64,000 bases of DNA from positions 28,457-92,456 of the forward strand of contig JAUMVN010000005.1 in the NCBI GenBank assembly GCA_030530145.1, given 5' to 3'. Both the position numbers and the translations under genes were made by a program. Shown in pieces: positions 1 to 9,096 of this stretch (the first letter of the stretch is position 1; each line of letters begins with the position of its first letter). Source of the DNA: Coriobacteriia bacterium (GTDB taxonomy: Bacteria > Actinomycetota > Coriobacteriia > Coriobacteriales > Atopobiaceae). Under the pieces are notes generated by a model. The model worked only from the letters and a program-made list of their open reading frames with translations. It did no database searches and was not told the origin of the DNA.

Positions 1-1120
1 CCTCGACGCCTACGGCCTCGGCCACATCAAGGCCGACGTGGTCGTCGACAACTACGACTTCGAGGATCGCAAGCTCGTCGAGATCGTCCGCTCCACCTGG
101 TTCGACCCCGACATCCTCGTGGTCGACGAGACCACCACGGCGCTCGGCGAGGGCGGCCGCAAGAAGCTCTTCGAGGTCATGCGCGACGTCCGCGCCAAGG
201 GCCACTGCGTCATCTTCATCTCGCACGACATGGCCGAGGTCATCGAGATGTCCGACCGCATCTCCATCCTGCGCGACGGCGACTACATCACCACGGTGAA
301 CAAGTCCGACGTCGACGAGGACAAGCTCAAGACCCTCATGGTCGGCCGCGAGATGGACGACCACTACTACCGCACCGACTACCCCGACTACACCGCCGAG
401 AAGAAGGGCCAGGTGGCCGTCAGCGTCCAGAACGTGACCGTCCCCGGCGAGGTCGAGGGCCTGACCTTCGACCTGCACTACGGCGAGATCCTCGGCTTCG
501 GCGGCCTCTCCGAGTGCGGCATGCACGAGGTCGGCAAGGCCATCTTCGGCGCGTCCTACGACCGCACCGGCGAGGTCGTCCTCGCCGACGGCACCCACGT
601 CAACGACATCAACACGGCCATCAACCACTCCATCGCCTACGCGTCCAAGGACCGCGACAACGAGTCGCTGCTCATCAACGACACCATCGAGGACAACATC
701 ACCATCCCCTCGATGCGCGACATGGGCACGTTCCTCTCGGACAAGAAGCTCCGCGAGTTCGCCGACACCTACGCCGCCCAGATGCAGACCAAGATGGTCA
801 ACGTCAAGCAGCACGTCTCCGCGCTCTCCGGCGGCAACAAGCAGAAGGTCGTCCTGGCCCGCTGGCTCGGCAAGAAGTCCGACATCCTCGTGCTCGACTC
901 GCCCACCCGCGGCATCGACATCAAGGTCAAGGCGGCCATCTACCAGCTGCTCGAGGACATGCGCGCCGAGGGCAAGGCCATCTTGATCATCTCCGAGGAG
1001 ATCATGGAGCTCATCGGCATGTGCGACCGCATCTACATCATGAAGGACGGCAAGATCAACGCTGAGCTCCAGCGCAGCCCTGAGCTTACCGACCAGGACC
1101 TCATCGCCAAGATGGTCTAG
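1..1120 (+). CDS. Sugar ABC transporter ATP-binding protein (AraG/RbsA/MglA type), 5' truncated by window
   Basis: The reading frame is open from base 2, so this is the C-terminal part of a double-ATPase sugar importer subunit. The end of the first ATPase module is visible (Walker B LVVDETTTALGEGG, then the H-loop FISHDMAEV). The second module follows, with LSGGNKQKVVLARWL as ABC signature and LVLDSPTRGIDIKVK as Walker B, and ends in ISEEIMELIGMCDRIYIM. The second module is degenerate in its Walker A region (GFGGLSECGMHEVGKAIFG), as is usual in the RbsA/AraG family. It energises uptake of a monosaccharide through the permease encoded 12 bp downstream. The araA-kinase-araD genes that follow make L-arabinose the likely substrate, but this is inference from context. 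The N-terminal Walker A lies outside the window. Confidence 0.93.
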   Translation, partial: LDAYGLGHIKADVVVDNYDFEDRKLVEIVRSTWFDPDILVVDETTTALGEGGRKKLFEVMRDVRAKGHCVIFISHDMAEVIEMSDRISILRDGDYITTVNKSDVDEDKLKTLMVGREMDDHYYRTDYPDYTAEKKGQVAVSVQNVTVPGEVEGLTFDLHYGEILGFGGLSECGMHEVGKAIFGASYDRTGEVVLADGTHVNDINTAINHSIAYASKDRDNESLLINDTIEDNITIPSMRDMGTFLSDKKLREFADTYAAQMQTKMVNVKQHVSALSGGNKQKVVLARWLGKKSDILVLDSPTRGIDIKVKAAIYQLLEDMRAEGKAILIISEEIMELIGMCDRIYIMKDGKINAELQRSPELTDQDLIAKMV

Positions 1121-1132
1121 GAGGGAAGACAA

Positions 1133-2110
1133 ATGGCATCCAACAACACCGCGGTGGCGGATCCCAAGGCCGCAACCAAGAAGTCCTTTGACTTCGCTCA
1201 GATCCAGACCTTCTTGCCCTTCGTGGCGTTCGCGATCATCGTGGTCTTCTTCGCCATCGCCACCGGCGGCAACATCCTCACGCCGAAGAACCTCACGCTG
1301 ATCCTTTCCGGCGGCTACATGCTCATGATCGGCGCCTGCGGCATCTGGCTCATCATGACGATGGGCTGCCTGGACTTCTCCCAGGGCTCGATGCTCGGCA
1401 TCTGCTGCGCCGTCTTCTGCGCGCTCTCGCAGGTCAACCTCGCGCTCGCCCTGGCCGGTTCCATCGCCACCGGCGCCGCCATCTCGCTCGTGAACGCGCT
1501 GCTGCACGTCAAGGGCCAGATCGCGTCCTTCGTCGTCACGAACTGCACCATGTTCCTGCTGCGCGGCGTCGTCCAGCTCATCACCACCCAGAACCCGGTC
1601 TATGCCGCCACCTACGTGCAGGGCAGCTTCAACGACATGGGCTTCCTCATGGGCATCACCATCGCCGTCCTCATCGTGACCTACGTCGTGACCCGCTTCA
1701 CCTGCATCGGCCACAACCTCAAGGCCATCGGCGCCAACGAGAAGGCCGCCCGCTTCGCCGGCATCAAGGTCCAGAAGACGAAGATCCTGGTCTACGTGGT
1801 CGCCGGCTGCATCATCGGCCTGGCCGCCTTCGTCAACGCCATCAAGGTCGGCTCCGTCACCGCCTCCTCGGGCAACATGTTCGAGACCAAGCTCCTCATC
1901 GCCATGGTCCTCGGCGGCATGCCCATCAACGGCGGCGCCCGCGCCCGCTTCTCCAACATCGTCGTCGGCGTCCTTTCTTACCTCGTCCTCGAGAAGGGCC
2001 TCGTCATGCTCGGCCTCACCACCGAGATGCAGCAGCTCTTCCTCGGCATCGTCTTCGTCGGCCTCGTCGCGCTCTTCTCCGACCGCAGCTCCAACCAGGT
2101 CATCAAGTAG
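1133..2110 (+). CDS. Sugar ABC transporter permease (RbsC/AraH type)
   Basis: A 325-aa hydrophobic protein with about eight to ten membrane segments, starting after a cytoplasmic N-terminus of roughly 25 residues. It fits the BPD_transp_2 (RbsC/XylH/AraH) family in length, in the LTPKNLTLILSGGYMLMIGACG entry segment, and in the late GNMFETKLLIAMVLGGMPINGG segment that corresponds to the family's conserved loop. It would form the membrane channel with the ATPase just upstream; the ATG follows a GAGGGAAGAC ribosome-binding site. No periplasmic sugar-binding protein is visible here; it is presumably encoded to the left of the window. Substrate L-arabinose is inferred from the operon. Confidence 0.93.
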   Translation: MASNNTAVADPKAATKKSFDFAQIQTFLPFVAFAIIVVFFAIATGGNILTPKNLTLILSGGYMLMIGACGIWLIMTMGCLDFSQGSMLGICCAVFCALSQVNLALALAGSIATGAAISLVNALLHVKGQIASFVVTNCTMFLLRGVVQLITTQNPVYAATYVQGSFNDMGFLMGITIAVLIVTYVVTRFTCIGHNLKAIGANEKAARFAGIKVQKTKILVYVVAGCIIGLAAFVNAIKVGSVTASSGNMFETKLLIAMVLGGMPINGGARARFSNIVVGVLSYLVLEKGLVMLGLTTEMQQLFLGIVFVGLVALFSDRSSNQVIK

Positions 2111-2153
2111 CGAGAAACTCCCCGGCTCCCCAAACCCGGCACCATCCTCCCCA

Positions 2154-2200
2154 CGGCCCCGCCCCCACCCACCTCTTCCCTTGAGGGCGGGGCCGCTTCG
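2154..2200 (+). terminator. GC-rich intercistronic hairpin between permease and araA
   Basis: CGGCCCCGCCC (2154-2164) pairs perfectly with GGGCGGGGCCG (2185-2195) around a 20-base loop. There is only a poor T tract (CTTCGGG), so it may act as a processing or partial termination signal that sets transporter and enzyme levels apart. Confidence 0.5.
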
Positions 2201-2246
2201 GGAGGCCCTGAACGCATGGCACGCATACCGTCCGAAAGGAACGAAC

Positions 2247-3743
2247 ATGCTTGAGATCCGCAAGTACAAGTTCTACTTCTGCCCCTGCACCCAGGACCTT
2301 TACGGCGACGAGTGCCTCCAGCACGTGCACGAGCACGCCGAGGAGGTCGTCAACTACCTCAACGCCGCCTCCGAGGTCCCCTTCGAGGTCGAGCTCAAGC
2401 CCAACCTGCTGACCGCGTCGATGATCCAGCAGGTCTTCAACGAGGCCAACAACGACCCCGATTGCGCCGGCGTCATCACCTGGGCCCACACCTTCAGCCC
2501 CTCCAAGAACTACATCCTGGGCCTGCAGGACCTCCGCAAGCCGCTGTGCCAGTTCGCGACGCAGTACAACGAGGAGATCCCGTACGACACCATCGACATG
2601 GACTTCATGAACGAGAACCAGGCCGCCCACGGCGAGCGCGAGCTCGGGCACATCTTTGCCCGCATGCGCTGGGACCACAAGGTCGTCTTCGGGTTCTGGA
2701 AGGACCCGGTGGCGCTGACCGAGCTCGGCCAGTGGCAGACCACCGCGGTCGGCCTGCAGGAGTCGCGCAACATCCGCTGCGCGCGCTTCTCCGACACCAT
2801 GCGCAACGTGGCCGTCACCGACGGCGACAAGATCGAGGCCCAGGTCAAGTTCGGCTGGACCGTCGACGCCTGGCCCGTCAACGAGGTCGTTCCCTACATC
2901 GACGCCGTCACCCCGGCCGAGGTCAAGGCCCTTACCGACGAGTACTACGACACCTACGAGCTCGTGCTCGACGGCCGCGACCCCGAGGAGTTCCGTCGCC
3001 ACGTCGAGGTGCAGGCCGCCCAGGAGATCGGCATCGAGCGCTTCCTGGTCGAGCACAACTACAACTGCTTCTCCGACCACTTCGGCGACCTCGGCGGCAT
3101 GAAGCAGCTGCCGTCCCTCTCTATCCAGCGCCTCATGCAGAAGGGCTACGGCTTCGGCCCCGAGGGCGACTGGAAGACCCCGTGCATGGTCCGCATGATG
3201 AAGGCCATGACCTCGGCGAACCCGAACGCCCGCGGCTCTGCGCTGCTCGAGGACTACACCTACAACCTGGTCCCCGGCAAGGACGGCATCCTCGAGTCCC
3301 ACATGTCCGAGGTCGACCCCTCCATCGCCGAGGGCAAGATCGCCATCCGCGCCACGCCGCTCTCCATGGGCGACCGCGAGGACCCCGCGCGCCTCATCTT
3401 CACCGGCAAGACCGGCCCCGCCATCGCCACCTCCCTCGTCGACCTGGGCAACCGCTTCCGCCTGATCATCCAGGACGTCGACTGCAAGCAGGTTGAGAAG
3501 CCCATGCCGATGCTCCCCACCGGCACCCTCTTCTGGACCCCGCGCCCCAACCTCAAGGTCGGCACCGAGGCCTGGATCTACGCCGGCGGCGCGCACCACA
3601 CCGCCTTCTCGTTCGACCTCACGGCCGACCAGATGGTCGACTGGGCCGACAACATGGGCATCGAGTCCGTGGTTATCGACGCCAACACCAACATCCGCGA
3701 CTTTAAGCGCGACCTCAAGCTGGGTGAGGTTTTCTACAAGTAG
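2247..3743 (+). CDS. araA: L-arabinose isomerase
   Basis: Converts L-arabinose to L-ribulose in the cytoplasm, the first step of arabinose catabolism. The 498-aa length matches the family (about 500 aa). Family landmarks are GVITWAHTFSPSKNYI, then IDMDFMNENQAAHGERE, and a C-terminal AWIYAGGAHHTAFS segment carrying metal-binding histidines. I chose ATG 2247 because GAAAGGA sits just upstream and the N-terminus MLEIRKYKFYF matches the family start; the frame is open further upstream, but that part is not family-like. It sits between the sugar ABC permease and a sugar kinase, as expected for an arabinose operon. Confidence 0.96.
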   Translation: MLEIRKYKFYFCPCTQDLYGDECLQHVHEHAEEVVNYLNAASEVPFEVELKPNLLTASMIQQVFNEANNDPDCAGVITWAHTFSPSKNYILGLQDLRKPLCQFATQYNEEIPYDTIDMDFMNENQAAHGERELGHIFARMRWDHKVVFGFWKDPVALTELGQWQTTAVGLQESRNIRCARFSDTMRNVAVTDGDKIEAQVKFGWTVDAWPVNEVVPYIDAVTPAEVKALTDEYYDTYELVLDGRDPEEFRRHVEVQAAQEIGIERFLVEHNYNCFSDHFGDLGGMKQLPSLSIQRLMQKGYGFGPEGDWKTPCMVRMMKAMTSANPNARGSALLEDYTYNLVPGKDGILESHMSEVDPSIAEGKIAIRATPLSMGDREDPARLIFTGKTGPAIATSLVDLGNRFRLIIQDVDCKQVEKPMPMLPTGTLFWTPRPNLKVGTEAWIYAGGAHHTAFSFDLTADQMVDWADNMGIESVVIDANTNIRDFKRDLKLGEVFYK

Positions 3744-3788
3744 GCCATCGAGCCTGAGCCCTCGTGGCTGAAGCCGAGTCCGGCTTCC

Positions 3789-3876
3789 CCAGAGGCCCAA
3801 TCTAGCCACGAACGCGAGGGCTTACGTACGTTCAGTACGCCGCGCCCTCGCGTTCCTGTCTATCTCGGGCCTCTGG
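3789..3876 (+). other. Large imperfect hairpin in the araA-kinase gap
   Basis: Nested inverted repeats: CCAGAGGCCC (3789-3798) pairs with GGGCCTCTGG (3867-3876), and inside it GAACGCGAGGGC (3810-3821) pairs with GCCCTCGCGTTC (3844-3855). No T tract follows. The structure occupies much of the 207-bp gap before the kinase gene and may stabilise or separate the two parts of the mRNA. A repeated element is also possible; I see no second copy in this window. Confidence 0.6.
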
Positions 3877-3950
3877 GAAACCCCGCGAGGTTATCGGGTC
3901 AACCTGTTCGGCGCACTTCTTGGTACATCAATCTCTTAAGGAGAAGCATT

Positions 3951-5552
3951 ATGGATAAGCAGCAGATCGTTGCCGATATCGAGGCGGGGCGCACCGCGCT
4001 CGGCATCGAGTACGGCTCCACGCGCATCAAGGCGGTTCTCAACGACTCGACGAACCAGCCCGTGGCCATCGGCACCTTCGACTGGGAGAACTCGCTGGTC
4101 GACGGCTACTGGACCTACTCCGAGGACGAGATCTTCGCCGGCCTCAAGGCCTGCTACGCCTCGCTCAAGGCCGACGTCGCCTCCAAGTACGGCGTCACCC
4201 TGCACAAGGTCGGCGCGCTCGGTATCTCGGCCATGATGCACGGCTACCTGCCCTTCGACGCCGCGGGCAACCTGCTCGTCCCGTTCCGCACCTGGCGCAA
4301 CACCACCACGACCGAGGCCGCCCACGAGCTCTCGCGCCTCTTCGCGTTCCACACGCCCGAGCGCTGGAGCGTCTCCCACATCTACCAGGCCGTCCTCAAC
4401 GGCGAGGACCACGTGGGGCAGATCGATTTCTTCACCACGCTCGCGGGCTTCGTCCACTGGCGCCTGACCGGCGAGAAGGTCCTCTCCATCGGCGACGCGT
4501 CCGGCATGTTCCCCATCGACTCCGAGACCCACGACTACGACGCGGCCAAGATCGCCCAGTTCGACGAGCTCGTGGCCGGCAAGGGCGTCTCCTGGAAGGT
4601 CGAGGACCTGCTGCCGCGCGTGCTCGTGGCGGGCGACGTGGCCGGCCACCTTACCGAGGAGGGCGCGCGCCTGCTCGACCCCGAGGGCGACCTCGAGGCG
4701 GGTTGCCCGCTCTGCCCGCCGGAGGGCGACGCCGGCACCGGCATGATCGCCACGAACTCCATCGCCCAGCGCACGGGCAACGTGAGCGCCGGCACCTCGG
4801 TCTTCTCGATGATCGTGCTCGAGCACGCGCTCAAGGACGCCACCGCCGAGGAGATCGATCTCGTGACCACGCCGGTCGGCGATCCCGTGGCCATGGTCCA
4901 CTGCAACAACTGCACCTCCGACATCAACGACTGGGTCGACCTTCTTGCCGACTTTGCCGAGACCATGGGCGTGCCGGTGGACAAGGGCGACATCTACACC
5001 AAGCTCTTCAACGCCGCGCTCACCGGCGACAAGGACGCCGGCGGCCTTGTCTCCATCCCGTTCATCTCGGGCGAGACGGTCATGGGCGTCCAGACCGGCT
5101 TCCCGATGGTCGTCCGCAAGCAGAACGCGAACTTCTCCATCGCTAACTTCATGCGCATGCACATCATGGCCGCGTTCGGCGCCCTGGCCGCGGGCAACGA
5201 GGCCCTGCGCGCCGAGGACGTGAAGATCGACAAGCTCTACGGCCACGGCGGCATCTTCAAGACGCCGAAGGTCGCGCAGTCGCTCCTGGCCGCCGCGCTC
5301 GAGGCGCCCGTGACCGTCATGGCGACGGCGGGGGAGGGCGGCGCCTGGGGCCAGGCCGTCGCCGCGGCCTACATGGCCACCAAGGCCGAGGGCGAGACCC
5401 TCTCGGACTACCTGGACCAGAAGGTCTTCGCCGGCATGGAGGGTGTGACCGTCGAGCCCGACCCGGCCGACGTCGAGGGCTACCGCGCGTTCCTCGACAC
5501 GTTCAAAAAGGTCAACGAGGCGCAGAAGGTTGTTGAGTCGCAGCTGGTGTAG
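3951..5552 (+). CDS. araB: FGGY-family sugar kinase, probable L-ribulokinase
   Basis: A 533-aa FGGY carbohydrate kinase. The N-terminal ASKHA phosphate loop reads GIEYGSTRIKAV, followed by GISAMMHGYLPFD and PFRTWRNTTT, and the C-terminal half has GHGGIFKTPKVAQ as the nucleotide-binding segment. Members with the GISAMMHGYLP pattern form a clade apart from Escherichia coli AraB, so family membership alone does not settle the substrate. Its place between araA and araD makes phosphorylation of L-ribulose the best reading; a xylulokinase role is the main alternative. AAGGAG precedes the ATG. Confidence 0.85.
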   Translation: MDKQQIVADIEAGRTALGIEYGSTRIKAVLNDSTNQPVAIGTFDWENSLVDGYWTYSEDEIFAGLKACYASLKADVASKYGVTLHKVGALGISAMMHGYLPFDAAGNLLVPFRTWRNTTTTEAAHELSRLFAFHTPERWSVSHIYQAVLNGEDHVGQIDFFTTLAGFVHWRLTGEKVLSIGDASGMFPIDSETHDYDAAKIAQFDELVAGKGVSWKVEDLLPRVLVAGDVAGHLTEEGARLLDPEGDLEAGCPLCPPEGDAGTGMIATNSIAQRTGNVSAGTSVFSMIVLEHALKDATAEEIDLVTTPVGDPVAMVHCNNCTSDINDWVDLLADFAETMGVPVDKGDIYTKLFNAALTGDKDAGGLVSIPFISGETVMGVQTGFPMVVRKQNANFSIANFMRMHIMAAFGALAAGNEALRAEDVKIDKLYGHGGIFKTPKVAQSLLAAALEAPVTVMATAGEGGAWGQAVAAAYMATKAEGETLSDYLDQKVFAGMEGVTVEPDPADVEGYRAFLDTFKKVNEAQKVVESQLV

Positions 5553-5583
5553 AAGGTATAGAATGTGCTCAATGGGGCGATTT

Positions 5584-5615
5584 GATTGGTTGAAGGGGAG
5601 TAAACGTTCAAAACA
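5584..5615 (+). promoter_or_regulatory. Dyad with TAAACGTT core upstream of araD
   Basis: GATTGGTTGAA and TTCAAAACAATC form an imperfect dyad around GGGGAGTAAACG. The centre contains TAAACGTT, which resembles LacI-family operator cores. It may be a sugar-responsive operator giving araD its own control. Tentative. Confidence 0.3.
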
Positions 5616-5660
5616 ATCAAAACGCTGGAGAGAATCGTGTGCGAAAGGAGCACAACGAAA

Positions 5661-6374
5661 ATGATGCTCAAGGAACTGCGCGAGAAGGTCTACGAGGCCA
5701 ACATGGACCTGCCCAAGCACGGGCTGGTCGTCTTCACGTGGGGCAACGCCTCCGAGTTCGACCCCGAGACGGGCCTCTTCGTCATCAAGCCGTCCGGCGT
5801 CGACTACGACGAGCTCTCCCCGGAGAACATGGTCGTCTGCGACCTCGAGGGCAACCGCGTCGAAGGCGAGATGAACCCCTCCTCCGATACCCTGACCCAC
5901 GCCTGGATCTACAAGAACTGGGCCGATAAGGGCGTCAAGGGCTGCGTCCACACGCACTCCGCCGCCGCCGTCGCCTGGGCGCAGGCCGGCCGCGACCTGC
6001 CCGCCTACGGCACCACCCACGCCGACTACTTCTACGGCCCCGTGCCCTGCATGCGCGGCCTGACCGAGGAGGAGATCGAGGAGGCCTACGAGCTCAACAC
6101 CGGCAAGGTCATCGTCGCCGGCTTCGAGGAGCGCGGCATCGACCCCATTGCCGTGCCCGCCGTCCTCGTGCGCAACCACGGCCCCTTCACCTGGGGCAAG
6201 GACGCCGCGCAGGCCGTCTACCACGCCGTCGTCCTCGACGAGTGCTGCAAGATGGCGCGCGACACCGAGATCCTCTCGGCCCACTGCGGCCCCGCCCCGC
6301 AGTACCTGCTCAACAAGCACTACATGCGCAAGCACGGCCCCAACGCCTACTACGGCCAGGGCGGCGAGCATTAA
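5661..6374 (+). CDS. araD: L-ribulose-5-phosphate 4-epimerase
   Basis: Converts L-ribulose-5-P to D-xylulose-5-P, the branch point into phosphoketolase or pentose-phosphate metabolism. The 237-aa protein belongs to the class II aldolase/adducin fold. GNAS near the N-terminus binds substrate phosphate, and CVHTHSAAAVAWAQAG holds two zinc histidines. PAYGTTHADYFYG is the family signature, and a C-terminal RNHGPFTWG supplies the third zinc histidine. I start at ATG 5661 because GAAAGGAG lies 10 bases upstream; the frame is also open from GTG 5637, but the upstream residues are not family-like. It is the last gene of the arabinose operon and is followed by a strong terminator. Confidence 0.95.
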   Translation: MMLKELREKVYEANMDLPKHGLVVFTWGNASEFDPETGLFVIKPSGVDYDELSPENMVVCDLEGNRVEGEMNPSSDTLTHAWIYKNWADKGVKGCVHTHSAAAVAWAQAGRDLPAYGTTHADYFYGPVPCMRGLTEEEIEEAYELNTGKVIVAGFEERGIDPIAVPAVLVRNHGPFTWGKDAAQAVYHAVVLDECCKMARDTEILSAHCGPAPQYLLNKHYMRKHGPNAYYGQGGEH

Positions 6375-6421
6375 GGACACGCCCTCGGGCTAATCCCGCG
6401 TGTTCATAGAGCTGGTTCGGG

Positions 6422-6463
6422 GGCGCCCCGGCAAGATTCCCATGTCTTGCCGGGGCGCCTTTT
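6422..6463 (+). terminator. Rho-independent terminator of the arabinose operon
   Basis: Perfect 15-bp stem: GGCGCCCCGGCAAGA (6422-6436) pairs with TCTTGCCGGGGCGCC (6445-6459), with an 8-base loop followed by TTTT. Confidence 0.93.
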
Positions 6464-6539
6464 CACGTTGCCACCGCGGGCGCTCTCTTCCCGCGATATG
6501 ATTTAGGGCAGATTTTGATTCCATGCTAAGGAGAACAAC

Positions 6540-7613
6540 ATGCAGGTAGAAGGTACCGCGTTCGGGCAGCTCGCCGATGGGGGAGAGGCCAAGCTCTTCA
6601 CGATCTCGAACAAGGCGGGCATGGAGGCCTCCTTTACCAACGTGGGTGCCTGCACCGCGTCTATTAAGGTCCCGACGGCCGCCGGCGAGCTCGTCGACGT
6701 CGTGCTCGGCTACGACGACGCGTCCGGTTACGTGGCCGGCAAGCAGCTCATCGGCGCCATCGTCGGGCGCGTGGTCAACCGCATCGCCGGCGCGTCCTTC
6801 GACCTCGACGGCGCTTCTTACGAGCTTTCCAAGAACGACGGCGAGAACTGCAATCACAGCGGCCCGAACTACTGGTTCACGCGCGAGTGGGAGGTCGTCC
6901 GCGCCGAGCAGCTCGAGGACGGCGGCGTGGTTGAGTTCCGCCTGCTCTCGCCCGACGGCGACCAGGGCTTCCCCGGCGAGGTCGACATGCACGTGACCTA
7001 CGAGCTCGACGGCGCGGGCGCCCTTTCCGTGACCTACGACGGCACGGCCTCGGCCCGCACGCCCATCAGCATGACGAACCACAGCTACTTCAACCTCAAC
7101 GGCTCCGGCACCGTGCTCAACCACCGCCTGACCATCGAGGCCGACTCCTACACCGAGACCGACGAGCACCTCATCCCGACGGGTCGCGCGATCCCCGTCG
7201 ACGGCACCGTGCTCGACCTGCAGGACGGCAAGGAGCTCGCCGAGTGCGTGGGCAGCAAGGCGCGCTCCATCGTCAACGCGAAGGGCCTCGACCATAACTT
7301 CGTGCTGGTAGAGGCCGAGGAGGGTAAGGACGGTTTCGTGGGCGCCCAGCGCCACGTCGCGCGCCTCGAGGCCGACCAGACGGGCGTTGTGCTCGACATC
7401 TCCACCGACCTGCCGGGCATGCAGGTCTACACCGGCAACTACCTCGAGGGCGAGGCCGGCCGCGGCGGGCGCGTCTATCACGACTACGACGCCGTTGCGC
7501 TCGAGACGAACTTCTTCGCCGACGCGATCCACCACCCGAACTTCGCGCAGCCGGTTTTCGGGCCCGACCGCCCGTTCCGCAGCCGCAGCGTCTACGCTTT
7601 CTCGGCACGCTGA
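6540..7613 (+). CDS. galM: Aldose 1-epimerase (mutarotase)
   Basis: Interconverts alpha and beta anomers of free aldoses. The 357-aa length is typical. Family motifs include VNRIAGASFDLDG, then NCNHSGPNYW. NHSYFNLNGSG carries the general-acid histidine, and ETNFFADAIHHPNF, near the C-terminus, carries the catalytic glutamate. TAAGGAG precedes the ATG. It is transcribed separately from the arabinose operon because a terminator lies between them. Its position next to arabinose genes suggests it supplies the anomer used by AraA, though galactose or glucose are equally possible substrates. Confidence 0.94.
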   Translation: MQVEGTAFGQLADGGEAKLFTISNKAGMEASFTNVGACTASIKVPTAAGELVDVVLGYDDASGYVAGKQLIGAIVGRVVNRIAGASFDLDGASYELSKNDGENCNHSGPNYWFTREWEVVRAEQLEDGGVVEFRLLSPDGDQGFPGEVDMHVTYELDGAGALSVTYDGTASARTPISMTNHSYFNLNGSGTVLNHRLTIEADSYTETDEHLIPTGRAIPVDGTVLDLQDGKELAECVGSKARSIVNAKGLDHNFVLVEAEEGKDGFVGAQRHVARLEADQTGVVLDISTDLPGMQVYTGNYLEGEAGRGGRVYHDYDAVALETNFFADAIHHPNFAQPVFGPDRPFRSRSVYAFSAR

Positions 7614-7656
7614 TCGACGGCGCGGGACGGCGGACACGGCCCGCGCCCGGGGATGA

Positions 7657-7880
7657 TGCGAGGTTTTGCCCTTCGTGCGACGTTCCCGTGAGTCGGCTGC
7701 GAGGTTTTGCGCTTCGTGCGACGTTGTTTTGGCCTTGTGTGTCCGGCTCGGCAGCAAAAGCCCAGGTTAGGTTTCTGAATTAGGTGAAACCGAGCCTATC
7801 GAGGCGGAATCTACGTCGCACGAAGCGCAAAACCTCGCATCGCATTCCGGTTTACGTCGCACGAAGCGCAAAACCTCGCA
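7657..7880. repeat. Four-unit inverted repeat element, copy 1 (224 bp)
   Basis: Four near-identical 27-bp units: forward at 7657-7683 and 7698-7724, inverted at 7813-7839 and 7854-7880. Each unit reads TGCGAGGTTTTG, then C or G, then CTTCGTGCGACGT. Forward starts are 41 bp apart, as are the inverted starts. The 88-bp centre contains smaller dyads (GGCTCGG/CCGAGCC and GGTTTC/GAAACC). A second copy with the same geometry is at 28596-28820. It fills the galM-lacI gap and codes for nothing convincing. Confidence 0.9.
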
Positions 7881-7959
7881 AGGCGGGGGTTCGGGCAGCA
7901 CTTATAGAATTGGCGGCGCGGAGGGAGCCATCCCTTCGCGGCCTTCGGGGAGAGGACGC

Positions 7960-8988
7960 ATGGCAAAGGTTACGCTCAAGGACATAGCGCGCGAGGTCGG
8001 GCTCTCGCCCACGGCGGTCTCGCTCGTGCTCAACGACCGGCCGTGCAAGATCTCGGCCGAGAGCCGCGCCCGCATCAAGGAGGTCGCGCGCAAGAAGCGC
8101 TATATCCCCAACCAGATCGCCCGAAGCCTCGTCACCCAGCACTCGCAGACCCTCGGCCTTATCGTCCCCAACATCGAGTCGCGGTTCTTCTCGGCCCTCG
8201 CGCACAACCTCGAGGTCGAGTGCCGCAAGCAGGGCTACCTGCTGCTCATTACCAACTCCGACGATTCGTCGCACAACGACGCCGATCTCGCGCGGCTGCT
8301 GATCAACCGCGGTGTGGACGGGCTCTTCATCGTCGTCGCCGACGAGCTGCGCTATGCCCGCGGGCTCAAGTCGATCCTCGAGCAGCTCCCCGTGCCGTAC
8401 GTGATGGTCGACCGCTTCATCGAGGGCCTCGACTGCGACCGCGTGGGCTTCAACAACGAGCAGGGCGGCTACCTGGCCACTTCTTACCTGCTCGGGCGCG
8501 GGCACGAGCGCGTGGCGGCGCTCATAAACAAGGAGTCCAACACCGGCCGCGAGCGCATGGCCGGCTACGAGCGCGCGCTGCGCGAGCACGGCATCGAGCC
8601 GGACCCGGAGCTCGAGCTCCATTCCGAGTACTACATCAACGACGCGTTCGAGTCCGCCAAGAACATCCTGCGCTCGGACGCGACCGCGGTCTTCGCGAGC
8701 TCCGATAACATCGCGCTCGGGCTGCTCAAGCTGCTCTACGCCAACGACCTGCGCGTGCCGCGCGACTACTCTGTGGTGAGCTACGACAACTCCGCGGCCG
8801 ACACGCTCTTCGAGCCGGCGCTCACCTCCATCGAGCAGAACCCCGCGGAGCTCGCCGCCGAGGCGCTCGGGCTCATGTTCGCGCGCCTGAAGGAGGACGC
8901 CGCGGCCGATTCCGGCGACCGCGCGGCGTCCGTCACGCGCGTCCTGCGCCCGAAGATCGTCGTCAAGGATTCCGTCCGCTGGCTCTAG
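7960..8988 (+). CDS. LacI-family transcriptional regulator
   Basis: A 342-aa repressor. The N-terminal helix-turn-helix reads TLKDIAREVGLSPTAVSLVLN, followed by the hinge helix RYIPNQIARSLVT. A periplasmic-binding-protein-like sensor domain (from about residue 60, TLGLIVPNIESRFF) runs to the end. GGGGAGAGGA precedes the ATG. It is co-oriented with, and just upstream of, phosphoketolase, whose leader carries two 16-bp LacI-type operators, so control of xfp (and perhaps of the arabinose genes) is a reasonable inference. The inducer cannot be read from the sequence. Confidence 0.93.
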   Translation: MAKVTLKDIAREVGLSPTAVSLVLNDRPCKISAESRARIKEVARKKRYIPNQIARSLVTQHSQTLGLIVPNIESRFFSALAHNLEVECRKQGYLLLITNSDDSSHNDADLARLLINRGVDGLFIVVADELRYARGLKSILEQLPVPYVMVDRFIEGLDCDRVGFNNEQGGYLATSYLLGRGHERVAALINKESNTGRERMAGYERALREHGIEPDPELELHSEYYINDAFESAKNILRSDATAVFASSDNIALGLLKLLYANDLRVPRDYSVVSYDNSAADTLFEPALTSIEQNPAELAAEALGLMFARLKEDAAADSGDRAASVTRVLRPKIVVKDSVRWL

Positions 8989-9065
8989 CGCGGCCGCGGC
9001 CGCTCGAGGGCGGGTTCGCCTTTCCGACTTTTCTAAAGCGTGTTCTCATTACCAACAAATTTCGG

Positions 9066-9081
9066 GGTAAAACGAATTACC
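9066..9081. promoter_or_regulatory. Putative LacI-type operator 1 upstream of xfp
   Basis: GGTAAAACGAATTACC is symmetric over GGTAA...TTACC with a central CG, the hallmark of LacI-family operators. It lies 31 bp centre to centre from a similar site. Confidence 0.6.
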
Positions 9082-9096
9082 TCTCGATTCTCAGAA

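Noticed and set aside
7784..7987. A 67-codon frame across the four-unit repeat
   Set aside because: It reads through inverted repeat units into the lacI start, has no ribosome site of its own and no plausible protein.
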